Shown here: piece by piece, positions 7,989-16,724 of the stretch
Layout of the letters: the number at the start of each line of letters is the position of its first letter
How positions within the stretch are numbered: the first letter of the stretch is position 1
Assembly (NCBI GenBank): GCA_910579725.1
Contig: CAJTUD010000005.1
Coordinates: forward strand, 1-64,000
Direction: 5' to 3'
Length of the DNA stretch: 64,000 nt
Origin: an uncultured Oscillospiraceae bacterium
GTDB taxonomy: Bacteria; Bacillota; Clostridia; Oscillospirales; Oscillospiraceae
Translations under genes and position numbers: made by a program
Notes under the pieces: generated by a model
Databases searched by the model: none
What the model saw: only the letters and a program-made list of their open reading frames with translations
What the model was told of the DNA's origin: nothing

Positions 7989-8017
7989 ACAATAACACAA
8001 CAATTTATTTTTTGCAA
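7989..8017 (-). promoter_or_regulatory. Sigma-A promoter of tRNA-Ser(CGA)
   Basis: Minus-strand TTGCAA (8017-8012), 17-bp spacer, TATTGT (7994-7989), 58 bp upstream of the mature tRNA 5' end. Confidence 0.65.
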
Positions 8018-8173
8018 GACCTGAATTTTGTCCTGACACGACATGTGCATCCGAACTGGAATTTTGATAGGCCGGAGAAGGTCTGGAATACTGGCATTCT
8101 GCCCTGTCTTTCTCATGATAACACCACTGCCGGTGCCGGCAATAAAAAGGAGAAAAACGCCGGGGAAAGCGGC

Positions 8174-8207
8174 AAAAAGCCTTGCGCCCGTTGAGGCGCA
8201 AGGCTTT
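8174..8207 (-). terminator. Terminator of tRNA-Ser(GGA)
   Basis: Thirteen-bp perfect stem (8176-8188 with 8195-8207), 6-nt loop, and an A-tract at 8174-8178 that reads TTTTT on the minus strand. It starts 5 nt past the tRNA end. Confidence 0.9.
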
Positions 8208-8212
8208 CGCTG

Positions 8213-8304
8213 TGGCGGAGATGGAGAGATTCGAACTCTCGATACCCTTATGGGGTATACACGATTTCCAATCGTGCGCGCTCGACCAGCTACGCGACAT
8301 CTCC
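8213..8304 (-). tRNA. tRNA-Ser (anticodon GGA)
   Basis: A 92-nt minus-strand serine tRNA with acceptor stem GGAGATG/CATCTCC, long variable arm, GTTCGAATC T-loop and encoded CCA. The anticodon loop TTGGAAA gives GGA, reading UCC and UCU. Confidence 0.95.
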
Positions 8305-8361
8305 ACATAGTTGCCCGGCTTTCATCAGCCTGTATGCATTTCATGCTTGACAGCGGAGATT

Positions 8362-8390
8362 ATTATATCCGCTTTTTCTCTCAAAGTCAA
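8362..8390 (-). promoter_or_regulatory. Sigma-A promoter of tRNA-Ser(GGA)
   Basis: Minus-strand TTGACT (8390-8385), 17-bp spacer and perfect TATAAT (8367-8362), about 58 bp before the tRNA. Confidence 0.85.
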
Positions 8391-8453
8391 TAGCTTTTCC
8401 AATATTTTTTTCAGAAGGCAGTGGAGCATGAAATATAGCCGCCAGAATGCAGA

Positions 8454-8490
8454 GGGGTATGGAAAAACCAATCCGGCTTTTCCATACCCC
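8454..8490. repeat. 13-bp inverted repeat downstream of ABC operon
   Basis: GGGGTATGGAAAA (8454-8466) and its perfect complement (8478-8490) flank an 11-nt loop. It lies between the promoter-proximal end of the tRNA unit and the end of the ABC permease gene. There is no strong T-run, so termination is only possible. The rest of 8305-8655 holds no recognisable gene. Confidence 0.55.
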
Positions 8491-8655
8491 GGAAAATCAT
8501 CCGAACAAGGCCGTTACTTCCCGGCACACAAAGCGCGGAAGGAAAAGTGCGTTTGTTCTCGGCCCCGCCTGCCTTTTGCGCGGTCAGGACGGCGGCATGG
8601 GACCTGGCGCTGCGGCCAGAAAAACAACAGAACGCTTTTTCATCCCGGAATCGCC

Positions 8656-9450
8656 TTACTCCAGATTCAGCTTGTTCCGCAGAATATACTCCGTCCCCAC
8701 AAAATAGATGGCGGAGAGAATCAGTTCTCCCACGATGGCGATACATATGGAGCGGAGGTACAGGGACATGCCAGCCGTACCGGCGGTGATGGCGGAGAAT
8801 ACATGCTCCATAGCCGGACTGGCGGTGTTGAGCAGGATGCCCACCACGGTGTTGACAGCGATGAAGGCGATGACGCTCATGGCCACCCGGTTTTTGTTGA
8901 ACAGATGGCCCACGCTCATGGCCAGATACAGCTGAAGGAAACCGGTGGCAAAGGAAACCAGCATGAACAGAATGGATTCAACGATTCCCAGCACCCCGTA
9001 AGTGGCGTTTATGTCCCAATGAGAAAAGAGATATTGGAAGGCCCGGATAATCTCCTGAAAATCCGCATGATTCCAGGGAATGATGAGGAAGATGGAGAAG
9101 ATTGCCACCACTACGTTGACCGCAGTGGTAATCACCGCGCACAGCAGCTTGGAACCCACCAGCTGCCAGCTCCGTACCGGAAGCGTGTGCATCAGATAAC
9201 CCTCGTCCCCCAGCAGGCCTTTGTAAAACCGCTGGATGACAAAAATTACGGCGATAATGAACATTGCGATCAGAATGGACACATAGATCAGCATGGCTAC
9301 GCCGGCGGTGGTTTCCCCTACGGTGCTGGAGCCTTCCAGGCTGCTGATGGTGAACCGGTTCACCAGGGCCAGGGCCAGCGCCGCCGGCCAGATGAAAGCG
9401 AACTGCTTCCACATGGAGCGGAAATCATATTTCAAAAGCTTTCCAAACAT
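8656..9450 (-). CDS. ABC transporter permease (ABC-2 type)
   Basis: The 264-residue integral membrane protein has about six hydrophobic segments, for example FIWPAALALALVNRF, ILIAMFIIAVIFVI, VVVAIFSIFLIIPW and VAMSVIAFIAVNTVVGILL. Its start overlaps the stop codon of the ATPase gene by 1 nt, so the two are translationally coupled. Together they form an exporter-type ABC system of the kind controlled by YtrA-like GntR regulators. Those systems often respond to cell-envelope antibiotics; that substrate is inference here. Confidence 0.85.
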   Translation of the reverse strand: MFGKLLKYDFRSMWKQFAFIWPAALALALVNRFTISSLEGSSTVGETTAGVAMLIYVSILIAMFIIAVIFVIQRFYKGLLGDEGYLMHTLPVRSWQLVGSKLLCAVITTAVNVVVAIFSIFLIIPWNHADFQEIIRAFQYLFSHWDINATYGVLGIVESILFMLVSFATGFLQLYLAMSVGHLFNKNRVAMSVIAFIAVNTVVGILLNTASPAMEHVFSAITAGTAGMSLYLRSICIAIVGELILSAIYFVGTEYILRNKLNLE

Positions 9451-10175
9451 CAGAACGCGCCTCCTTCCATATTGTGGGCCCGGAAAATATCCCGGAACAG
9501 AGCATCCACGCTCTTGCCCTCCCGCTCCCGGATGTTGTCCACGGTGTCGTGGAGAGTAATCTGACCGTTTTTCAGGAAGATAGCCTCGTCCAGAACCTTT
9601 TCAATGTCGCTGATTAGATGGGTGGAAATGAGAACGGTGCCCTCTTCGTTGTAATTGGTGAGGATGGTGCTGAGAATGAAATCCCGGGCGGCGGGGTCCA
9701 CTCCGGCGATGGGCTCATCCAGGAGGTACAGCTGCGCCTTCCGGGCCATAACCAGCACCAGCTGGACCTTTTCCTTGGTCCCCTTGGACATGCTCTTGAG
9801 CCGGTCGCTGGGCGTGACGCCCAAAGCGGCGCACATATTCATGGCCCGGGTGCGGTCAAAATCCTTGTAGAAGTCAGCGAACAAATCAAAAAGATCTGTT
9901 GCCTTCATCCAGTCGGCAAAGTACATCCGGTCGGGGAGATAGCTGATGATGGATTTGGTATAGGGCCCCACAGTCTGGCCGTCCACCAGGACAGCGCCGC
10001 CGGAGGGCTGCAAAAGGCCGCAGAGAATTTTGATCAGAGTGGTTTTCCCGCTGCCGTTAGGCCCCAGCAGGCCCACAATGCGGCCCCGGCCCAGCTCCAG
10101 ATTGACCCGATCCAGAGCCAGTTTATTCCCGTACCGTTTGGTCAGCGCGGTACAGGTGACAAGCTGCTCATTCAT
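9450..10175 (-). CDS. ABC transporter ATP-binding protein
   Basis: The 241-residue ATPase has Walker A GPNGSGKT near residue 40, a divergent signature region (LKSMSKGTKEKVQL, where LSGGQ is replaced), and Walker B LYLLDEPIAGVD. This pattern is typical of the YtrB/CcmA-like subfamily paired with ABC-2 permeases. It overlaps the GntR regulator gene by 8 nt and the permease gene by 1 nt, giving a three-gene operon. Confidence 0.92.
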   Translation of the reverse strand: MNEQLVTCTALTKRYGNKLALDRVNLELGRGRIVGLLGPNGSGKTTLIKILCGLLQPSGGAVLVDGQTVGPYTKSIISYLPDRMYFADWMKATDLFDLFADFYKDFDRTRAMNMCAALGVTPSDRLKSMSKGTKEKVQLVLVMARKAQLYLLDEPIAGVDPAARDFILSTILTNYNEEGTVLISTHLISDIEKVLDEAIFLKNGQITLHDTVDNIREREGKSVDALFRDIFRAHNMEGGAF

Positions 10176-10533
10176 GGTGTAATTCCTCCTTTACAAGCAC
10201 AAGGGCTCCCTCGCCTGAGTAGCCCAGCTCCTCCAGAATGCGGAGACATTCCGATACGGCGGTCCGCGCACGCGCTCTGGCGGCGGTCTCAATGACGGCG
10301 GTGTTTTCGGTGACGGTGCGGCCGGCGGTGCGGCTGCCCAGAGCCAGGCCGTCGGTCTCCAGCTGTGCCATGGCCCGCTGCATGGTGTTGGGATTTACGC
10401 CGGCCTGGGCGGCCAGTTCCCGAACGCCGGGGAGCCGCTCCCCCGGGGGATACTCGCCCCTGAGAATCCGCAGCGTCAGCTGCTCGGTGATCTGCTGCCA
10501 GATGGGGCGGTCGTCTGTAAACTGCCAGTTCAT
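10168..10533 (-). CDS. GntR-family regulator, YtrA subfamily
   Basis: The 121-residue protein consists of an N-terminal winged helix (PIWQQITEQLTLRILRGEYP, then LAAQAGVNPNTMQRAMAQLE) and a short C-terminal dimerisation helix, the hallmark of the YtrA subfamily. The ATG at 10533 follows AAGGAGG. It is first in the operon with the ABC ATPase and permease, and a perfect TGTATTA-N6-TAATACA repeat overlaps its promoter, so it very probably represses its own operon. Confidence 0.9.
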   Translation of the reverse strand: MNWQFTDDRPIWQQITEQLTLRILRGEYPPGERLPGVRELAAQAGVNPNTMQRAMAQLETDGLALGSRTAGRTVTENTAVIETAARARARTAVSECLRILEELGYSGEGALVLVKEELHHE

Positions 10534-10572
10534 TTTTTCCTCCTTCCGGTAAAATACGATTTGTTGCGTTAC

Positions 10573-10618
10573 TGTATTAGGCATTTAATACAATAATACA
10601 TTTGGAGCTGTTTGTCAA
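10573..10618 (-). promoter_or_regulatory. Promoter and operator of GntR-ABC operon
   Basis: Minus-strand TTGACA (10618-10613), 17-bp spacer, TATTGT (10595-10590). A perfect inverted repeat TGTATTA-N6-TAATACA (10573-10592) overlaps the -10 element and extends downstream, the expected place for YtrA-type repression. Confidence 0.85.
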
Positions 10619-10815
10619 GGGGTTTCTAAAAATTTTTCCTCCCGCATAGAGTATGAGGGAGGCGGGGAGGTATTCGGGGGATTCTTCTCCAATCGGCTTT
10701 CGTGCGGAAAGGAGCCTCCCGCCCTGGAATGAGATTTGCGCCGGGGCCGCCGGATAACGGCGGCAGAAAAAGGCGGCCATCAGGGCCGCAGTCAGAAAAC
10801 CGCTGGAGGATGACA

Positions 10816-11100
10816 ATGGATTTATTGAAAAAAGACCTGAAGCTTTGGGACAGAGCGGCGGAGCTCTTCGACCTGCCGCCGGATCTGGTGGCGGGACTGC
10901 CCCATATTGAGCTGGTTGGCAGCAGCCACTTCTATATGGAGCGCCACAAGGGAATTCTCTCCTACAGCGGAGAGGAAATTGATATCAACGGGGAAAAATG
11001 TATTGTCCGTGTCTACGGGGAAAAATTAGAGCTTACCAGTATGACTGGCGATCAGCTCCGGATCAAGGGAAATATCACAAGGGTGGAATGGGTGAAGTGA
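10816..11100 (+). CDS. yqfC: Sporulation protein YqfC
   Basis: The 94-residue protein matches YqfC in length and in motifs: LFDLPPDLVAGLPHIELVG and a C-terminal YGEKLELTSMTGDQLRIKGNI. Members are expressed under sporulation control in Bacillus. The start at 10816 leaves 6 nt after GGAGG; the ATG at 10810 is too close. The stop codon is followed directly by yqfD, the conserved arrangement at the head of the phoH-ybeY-era block. Confidence 0.88.
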   Translation: MDLLKKDLKLWDRAAELFDLPPDLVAGLPHIELVGSSHFYMERHKGILSYSGEEIDINGEKCIVRVYGEKLELTSMTGDQLRIKGNITRVEWVK

Positions 11101-11101
11101 C

Positions 11102-12280
11102 ATGCTGAAGCATCTGGTCAATCTGGTCAAGGGCGAAGTTACCGGCAGAGTGGAGAGCGGCTTCCCGGAGCGGGTGCTGAATCTCTGCGCCGAGTACGGC
11201 ATCGTCTTCTGGGATCTCAACTGGGCTTCGCCGGTGGAGTTCACCTTCACCATGACCCGGCAGGACTGGAAACGGCTGAGGCGGCTGAGCAAACGCATTG
11301 ACTGCGGCATGACCGCCGTGGGATGGAAGGGGACGCCCTTCTTTCTGGGAAGAATCCGCCGCAGGTACGGCTTGTGGGTTACGCTGGGCGTTTGTACGGC
11401 GCTGCTCTTCTGGGGGTCCTTTTTTATCTGGGACTTTGAGATTGAGGGAAACGAAACCGTCTCCCAGCAGGAGATTCTTCGGGCGCTGGACAAATACGGC
11501 ATCGGCTTTGGTACCTATGGGTATGATGTGGACTCCTCGGAGCTGCGGAACCATATTCTGCTGGAAATTCCGGAGCTGAGCTATATCGCCGTCAACGTCA
11601 GAGGCTGCCGGGCCTATGTTCAGGTGCGGGAGCGGATTCCCGCCCCGGAGATCATCAGCAAGCGGGAGCCGGGAAACACCGTGGCCGCCAAGGACGCCCT
11701 TGTGACGGCCATTCAGCCTTGGGACGGGGAGAAAATGGTGCTGCCGGGAACCACGGTGAAGGCGGGACAGCTGCTGATTTCCGGCGTAGTGCAGAACGAC
11801 GTGGGCGGGGTCCGGTATCTGCGGGGAATGGGGAAGATATATGGCCGGACCTGGTACCATTTGCAGTGCCGGGTGCCCCTGACGGTGCGGGAAAAGGTCT
11901 ATACGGGGGAGGAGAAGACGAGACAGGCCCTTCTGATTGGAAAAAACCGGTGGAATCTCTATTTTGGCAGTAGCATTTCAGGGGATACTTGTGATAAAAT
12001 ATTATCCTGGGACAAGTGGGAGCTGCCCGGCGGCGTGGCGCTGCCGGTGACGGTGGTGACGGAGAAAAGCCGGTTCTATGAGCTCGGTGAGCGGGAACGG
12101 ACCCGGGAGGAAGCTCTGGCGCTGGCGGAAACAGTGCTGGCGGAGCGGCTGGAGGGCTATTTGGAGGAGGGCGAGGTTCTTAGCCGGGAAATCTCCGCCG
12201 CAGAGCAGGACGGCAATCTGGTGGTGACGCTGTCCGCGGAATGCCGGGAGCAGATCGGGAGGTTTGTGGACGCGCCGTAG
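11102..12280 (+). CDS. yqfD: Sporulation protein YqfD
   Basis: The 392-residue protein is a typical YqfD/SpoIV-associated family member. It has a cytoplasmic N-terminal domain, one transmembrane segment (about 92-110, LWVTLGVCTALLFWGSFFIW) and an extracytoplasmic region beginning IEGNETVSQQEIL, which resembles a POTRA-like fold. It sits 1 nt after yqfC and upstream of phoH as in spore-forming Firmicutes. Its molecular role in spore envelope formation is poorly defined. Confidence 0.88.
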   Translation: MLKHLVNLVKGEVTGRVESGFPERVLNLCAEYGIVFWDLNWASPVEFTFTMTRQDWKRLRRLSKRIDCGMTAVGWKGTPFFLGRIRRRYGLWVTLGVCTALLFWGSFFIWDFEIEGNETVSQQEILRALDKYGIGFGTYGYDVDSSELRNHILLEIPELSYIAVNVRGCRAYVQVRERIPAPEIISKREPGNTVAAKDALVTAIQPWDGEKMVLPGTTVKAGQLLISGVVQNDVGGVRYLRGMGKIYGRTWYHLQCRVPLTVREKVYTGEEKTRQALLIGKNRWNLYFGSSISGDTCDKILSWDKWELPGGVALPVTVVTEKSRFYELGERERTREEALALAETVLAERLEGYLEEGEVLSREISAAEQDGNLVVTLSAECREQIGRFVDAP

Positions 12281-12436
12281 GGCGTCCTTTCTCCGAAAAG
12301 AGAAGGAGCGGAAAGAACTTTGACGCGCTGTAGGGACTTCCGCTGTTTCAGGATTTTCGCAGGATGACAGGAATGGAATCAGAAATTCCGGCGCGGAGAA
12401 TTCCGTACCGTTCAAACACAACAGGAGAAGCAATCA

Positions 12437-13399
12437 ATGGAACAAAGGATAGAAATTGAGCGTCTGGAGGAGGCAGCCAGCATTTTCGGCTCCTTCGATG
12501 AAAACATCCGTCTGATCGAGGCGGAATTCCACGTGGTCGTGACCAACCGGGAGGGGGAACTGCGTATCGCCGGAGAGCCGGAGGACGCCATGCTGGCCTC
12601 CAAGGCCATCGGCGCACTGCTGACGCTCTCCGCCAAGGGAGAGGTCATCGGCCAGCAGACGGTGCGGTACGTCATCGGCCTGGCCCGGTCCGGTCAGGCC
12701 GACAAAGCCGCAGAGCTGACGGCGGATGTGATCTGCATCACCTCCAAGGGCCGGCCGGTGAAGGCCAAGACCATCGGACAGAAAAAATATATTCAGTCGG
12801 TGCAGAAAAACACCGTCACCATCGGCGTAGGCCCCGCCGGTACGGGCAAGACCTATCTGGCGGTGGCCGCCGCAGTGGCTGCCTTCCGGGACAAGCAGGT
12901 CAACCGGATCATTCTGACCCGGCCCGCCGTGGAGGCGGGGGAGCGGCTGGGGTTCCTGCCGGGGGACCTGCAGAGCAAGGTGGACCCCTATCTGCGGCCT
13001 CTGTACGATGCGCTCTTTGACATGCTGGGGCCGGAAACTTACCAGAAATATGTGGAGAGGGGAAATATCGAAGTGGCGCCTCTGGCGTATATGCGGGGAC
13101 GGACCCTGGACGACAGCTTCATCATCCTGGACGAGGCGCAGAATACCAGCCGGGAGCAGATGAAAATGTTTCTCACCCGTATGGGCTTCGGGTCCAAGGT
13201 GGTCATCACCGGCGACGTGACCCAGATCGACCTGCCGGCGGACAAGACCTCGGGGCTCAAGGAGGCGGTGCGGGTGCTGAAGAACGTGGAGGGGATCGGT
13301 ATCTGTGAGCTCACCGATCAGGATGTGGTTCGGCACGTGATGGTTCAAAGGATCATCAAGGCATACGATGATTACTACAACAAAGGAAAGAAGAGATAG
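12437..13399 (+). CDS. phoH: PhoH-family ATPase
   Basis: The 320-residue cytoplasmic protein has a P-loop GPAGTGKTYLA near residue 134 and a Walker B-like FIILDEAQNTSREQMKMFLTRMG, both diagnostic of PhoH/PhoH2-type ATPases related to RNA helicase cores. The family is linked with YbeY and rRNA processing, and ybeY follows after 2 nt. GGAG is 8 nt before the ATG. The 156 bp upstream of it hold no gene. Confidence 0.95.
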   Translation: MEQRIEIERLEEAASIFGSFDENIRLIEAEFHVVVTNREGELRIAGEPEDAMLASKAIGALLTLSAKGEVIGQQTVRYVIGLARSGQADKAAELTADVICITSKGRPVKAKTIGQKKYIQSVQKNTVTIGVGPAGTGKTYLAVAAAVAAFRDKQVNRIILTRPAVEAGERLGFLPGDLQSKVDPYLRPLYDALFDMLGPETYQKYVERGNIEVAPLAYMRGRTLDDSFIILDEAQNTSREQMKMFLTRMGFGSKVVITGDVTQIDLPADKTSGLKEAVRVLKNVEGIGICELTDQDVVRHVMVQRIIKAYDDYYNKGKKR

Positions 13400-13401
13400 A
13401 A

Positions 13402-13893
13402 ATGGCGAAGCGGCATTATATTCCCGTGACGGCGGACGTGCCCGGTGTGGACGAGCGGAAGCGCGGCCTCATCCGGAAAGCCCTCCGTACCGCTTTGGCG
13501 GCGGAGGGAGTGGACTTTGCCTGCGAGGTGGACGTTTCCATCACAAATGACGAGGGTATTCGCCGGATCAATCTGGACATGCGGCAGGTGGACAGGCCCA
13601 CGGACGTGCTGAGCTTCCCGGCGTTCGACCTGACGCCGGGGGAGCTTCCCGGAGCGGAGGACGCGGACCCGGCCACAGGGCTGGTGCCTCTGGGGGACAT
13701 GGTGATCTCCCTGGAGCGGGTGAGCGTCCAGGCGAAGGAATACGGGCACTCCAACCGCCGGGAGCTGGCGTATCTGGCGGTGCATTCGGTTTTGCATCTG
13801 CTGGGGTACGACCATCTGGACGAGGGGCCGGAGAAGGCCCGGATGCGGGCCAGGGAGGACGCCATTATGGCGGAGCTGGGGATCGAGCGATGA
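13402..13893 (+). CDS. ybeY: Endoribonuclease YbeY
   Basis: The 163-residue protein carries the zinc site HSVLHLLGYDH with H128, H132 and H138, the signature of YbeY/UPF0054. These enzymes process the 16S rRNA 3' end and take part in ribosome quality control. The sequence DRPTDVLSFP is also conserved. Its stop codon overlaps the ATG of the following lipoprotein gene. Confidence 0.95.
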   Translation: MAKRHYIPVTADVPGVDERKRGLIRKALRTALAAEGVDFACEVDVSITNDEGIRRINLDMRQVDRPTDVLSFPAFDLTPGELPGAEDADPATGLVPLGDMVISLERVSVQAKEYGHSNRRELAYLAVHSVLHLLGYDHLDEGPEKARMRAREDAIMAELGIER

Positions 13894-14690
13894 AAAAATG
13901 GATGATCTTTCTGGCGGCGCTCCTGCTGCTCACAGGCGGCTGTGGGGTGCCGGAGCCTGAACCTGTTCCTGAACCCGGACCCGAGCCTGAGCCGGTCGAA
14001 AGCCTTGTTCCTGCTCCGACGGCGCGGGACGCCGTCCAATGGCTGACGGACCCGTCTCATTTTCTGTTTTATATCAATCACTGGCCCGATGCGCATATCA
14101 TCACCACGGAACGAACGGAGGAAGGACTGGCGCTGACCGTGTGGTCGGAGGACAGCCTTGACGCGCCGGTGCAGACGATCCTCATAGAGGACTGCGAGGA
14201 CTTTGACCAGATGGTGAGCGTGAGTGGAAACGCTTATGAACCCAACTCCGGGGCGTTGGTGACAGTCCAGGACTTCAACTTTGACGGGCAGGACGATTTC
14301 GGCTTCTGCTACCGGAGGGGGATGCAGCCCCGTTTTTACCATGTCTGGCTGTGGGATGAGGATGCGGGGCAATACCAGGCGGAGCCCGCCTTTGACGAGA
14401 TGCCCTCTCCTGACGTGGACTGGGTGGATATGAAGATTGAGTGCTACATTCGGGGCGGCGCGGCAGGCGCCCAGGGGGACCACTCCTTCTACCAGTGGGT
14501 CGATGGGGTGCTGACCGAGGTGCGGCATATCAAGCTGGATTTTGAGGATTGGGAGGACTATAACAACCATTATGTCTCCGTCACTGACCTGATCGATGGC
14601 GAGATGCAGGAGGTCTTCCGGTACGAGGGCGATTACTATTTTGACATTGTGGAACGCTGGCGCAGCCTGGGGTACACCGGGGAGAATTGA
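13890..14690 (+). CDS. Predicted lipoprotein, function unknown
   Basis: The 266-residue protein has a lipoprotein signal with lipobox LTGGC, giving modified Cys18, followed by a Glu-Pro repeat linker (PEPEPVPEPGPEPEPVE) that probably spans the wall. The folded part contains FNFDGQDDFGF, resembling a calcium-binding or VCBS-like beta motif. It overlaps ybeY by 4 nt, so it is translationally coupled, and lies where dgkA/cdd genes occur in many relatives. Function is not recognised. Confidence 0.8.
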   Translation: MKKWMIFLAALLLLTGGCGVPEPEPVPEPGPEPEPVESLVPAPTARDAVQWLTDPSHFLFYINHWPDAHIITTERTEEGLALTVWSEDSLDAPVQTILIEDCEDFDQMVSVSGNAYEPNSGALVTVQDFNFDGQDDFGFCYRRGMQPRFYHVWLWDEDAGQYQAEPAFDEMPSPDVDWVDMKIECYIRGGAAGAQGDHSFYQWVDGVLTEVRHIKLDFEDWEDYNNHYVSVTDLIDGEMQEVFRYEGDYYFDIVERWRSLGYTGEN

Positions 14691-14698
14691 GAAGAGAT

Positions 14699-15370
14699 AT
14701 GAAAATACAGATCAGCAGCAACCTTATCAAACATTATCTACAGAATGTATATTTTATCAACGGCCACAGCTATGCCGGGAAGTCCACCATGGCAAAGATG
14801 CTCGCCCAGCGGTACGGGATGATCTGCTGCGGCGAGAATTACCACGATGTGTTCCCCCGGGAAAAGCTGTCCCGCTGGGAGCAGCCCGGGCTGTGCTATT
14901 TCGACACCATGAGCGGGTGGGAGGAATGGCTGAACATGACGCCGGAGGAGCACTGGCGCTGGACGGAACAGGTATCCCGGGAGTGCGTCGAGATCGAGAT
15001 ACTGGAGCTTGTGAAGCTGTCCGCGGAAGGGAAAAAGATCATCGTGGATACCAACATCCCCGCGGACATCCTGCGGGAGATTTCCGATTACCGCCATGTG
15101 GCCGTCATGCTCTGCGACCCGCCGGACGTCTGCGCGACCCGCTTTTTTGACCGGGAGGACCCGGACAAGCAGTTCATGCTGGAGCAGATCAAGCGATGCA
15201 GGGACCCGGAGGCCACGCTGAAAAATTTCAACGCATGGGCGCACTACCACCCGCTGGAGGAAGCCGGCTGGCAGCATACGGGATTTTTCACATATACCCG
15301 CTCCGATTTTGAGAGCGACACCCGGGAGGAAACGCTGCGTATCCTGGCGGAACATTTTGAATTATGCTGA
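14699..15370 (+). CDS. P-loop kinase-like protein
   Basis: The 223-residue protein (ATG at 14699; an in-frame TTG at 14687 is possible but unlikely) has a Walker A motif GHSYAGKST at 22-30 and KKIIVDTNIP plus DREDPDKQF downstream, consistent with a small-molecule or shikimate-kinase-like P-loop fold. The substrate is unknown. It follows the lipoprotein gene by 8 nt and is a second insertion between ybeY and era. Confidence 0.75.
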   Translation: MKIQISSNLIKHYLQNVYFINGHSYAGKSTMAKMLAQRYGMICCGENYHDVFPREKLSRWEQPGLCYFDTMSGWEEWLNMTPEEHWRWTEQVSRECVEIEILELVKLSAEGKKIIVDTNIPADILREISDYRHVAVMLCDPPDVCATRFFDREDPDKQFMLEQIKRCRDPEATLKNFNAWAHYHPLEEAGWQHTGFFTYTRSDFESDTREETLRILAEHFELC

Positions 15371-15563
15371 ATCTGTCCATACCCGGCCATCGCCGCACCG
15401 GCCCCGCCGCTTCGCCGGTCAATAGGACACACTGAAACAGAAGCAGGAAGACCAACGAAGCGGACGGCAGCGGTTCAGACCAACCGGACTGAGCCACTGG
15501 CGCAAAATAATAACCCCCGTAATAAAAGGGAGTCCAGGACCATTGGTCCCGGCACGCTTTTGC

Positions 15564-15587
15564 TGCTTTTCGCGTGGGCGAAAAGCA
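15564..15587. repeat. 10-bp hairpin upstream of era
   Basis: TGCTTTTCGC (15564-15573) and its exact complement (15578-15587) enclose a 4-nt loop. The 294-bp gap between the kinase gene and era otherwise contains no supportable gene. There is no T-run. Confidence 0.5.
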
Positions 15588-15664
15588 GGCCCGCCCCGGC
15601 AGGGGCAAAGCTACAGGCAAGCTCAATGCCAACAAAAGAAAAGAAAGTTGAGGATCACCTGCAA

Positions 15665-16561
15665 ATGAACGAGATCCAGAAAACCGCAATGATTACCATT
15701 GCCGGACGGCCCAACGTGGGCAAGTCCACCCTGACCAACGCCCTGGTGGGCGAAAAAATCGCCATCGTCTCCCCCAAGCCCCAGACCACGAGAAACCGTA
15801 TCTGCGGCGTGGTGAACCGGGGGGAGACCCAGTTCGTGTTCCTGGACACCCCCGGCTTCCACAGGGCCCGGACCCGGCTGGGGGACTACATGGTGAAGGT
15901 GGTCAAGGACTCCGTGGCGGACGTGGAGGCCGTGTGTCTCATGGTGGAGCCCATCGCCAAAGTCGGAGCCCCGGAGCAGGAGCTCATTGACCGCATCAAG
16001 GAAGAAAAACTTCCCTCTGTGCTGGTGATCAACAAGATCGACACCGTGGAGAAGGCCCAGCTTTTGGAGGTCATGGCGGTTTACAGCGGGGCCCACGAGT
16101 TTGACGCCATCATCCCCATCTCCGCCCAGGAGAAGGACGGCCTGGAGGAGCTGATGGAGCAGCTGGAGAAGTACGCCGCGGAGGGCCCCCAGCTGTTCCC
16201 CGACGGCATGACCACCGACCAGCCGGAGAAGCAGGTAGTGGCGGAGATCGTCCGGGAGAAGCTGCTGCGGAATCTGGACAAGGAGGTCCCCCACGGGACG
16301 GCCATCGAAGTGACCAGGTTCTCCGAACGGGACAGCGGGGTGATTGACCTGGACGTGACCATCTACTGCGAGAAGGCCAGCCACAAGGGCATTATCATCG
16401 GCAAAAATGGAGCCATGCTGAAGAAGATCGCTTCCCATGCGAGGGAGGATATTGAGCGGTTCATGGGGACCAAGGTTTACATGGAGACGTGGGTGAAGGT
16501 CAAGGAAAACTGGCGGGATAATGTCAATTATATCCGGAGTTTTGGGTATGACGAGCAGTAA
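15665..16561 (+). CDS. era: GTPase Era
   Basis: The 298-residue GTPase has G1 GRPNVGKST at 14-22, G3 DTPGFHR, G4 NKID and the C-terminal KH RNA-binding domain with GKNGAMLKKI. Era binds the 3' end of 16S rRNA and helps assemble 30S subunits. The start at 15665 gives the family length; the earlier in-frame ATGs lack a good ribosome-binding site. The last 18 codons are duplicated downstream at 16725-16778. Confidence 0.96.
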   Translation: MNEIQKTAMITIAGRPNVGKSTLTNALVGEKIAIVSPKPQTTRNRICGVVNRGETQFVFLDTPGFHRARTRLGDYMVKVVKDSVADVEAVCLMVEPIAKVGAPEQELIDRIKEEKLPSVLVINKIDTVEKAQLLEVMAVYSGAHEFDAIIPISAQEKDGLEELMEQLEKYAAEGPQLFPDGMTTDQPEKQVVAEIVREKLLRNLDKEVPHGTAIEVTRFSERDSGVIDLDVTIYCEKASHKGIIIGKNGAMLKKIASHAREDIERFMGTKVYMETWVKVKENWRDNVNYIRSFGYDEQ

Positions 16562-16724
16562 GAAAACAGCAGGATTTATCATGCCAGTTTTCCTGCGAGC
16601 GCAAGCGAGCTGCCGCTTTGCGGCGTCAATTCGGAGCGAAGCGTAGAATTGCGTAGGGCGAATTCATTTCGCCCGTAAACGATTGGAATCAAGGGTTCCC
16701 GCAGGGCGGAAGCCCTGTGGGAAG
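16562..16724. other. Structured spacer between two era 3' ends
   Basis: The 163 bp between the true era stop codon and the duplicated era end contain several hairpins, including GGGCGAA/TTCGCCC around 16657-16675 and an imperfect TTCCCGCAGGGC/GCCCTGTGGGAA pair around 16696-16722. No gene is visible. It may be what is left of an inserted element. Confidence 0.5.

Noticed and set aside
10577..10816. 79-codon minus-strand ORF upstream of the GntR gene
   Set aside because: Overlaps the GntR-ABC promoter and operator and has no ribosome-binding site; composition is not gene-like.
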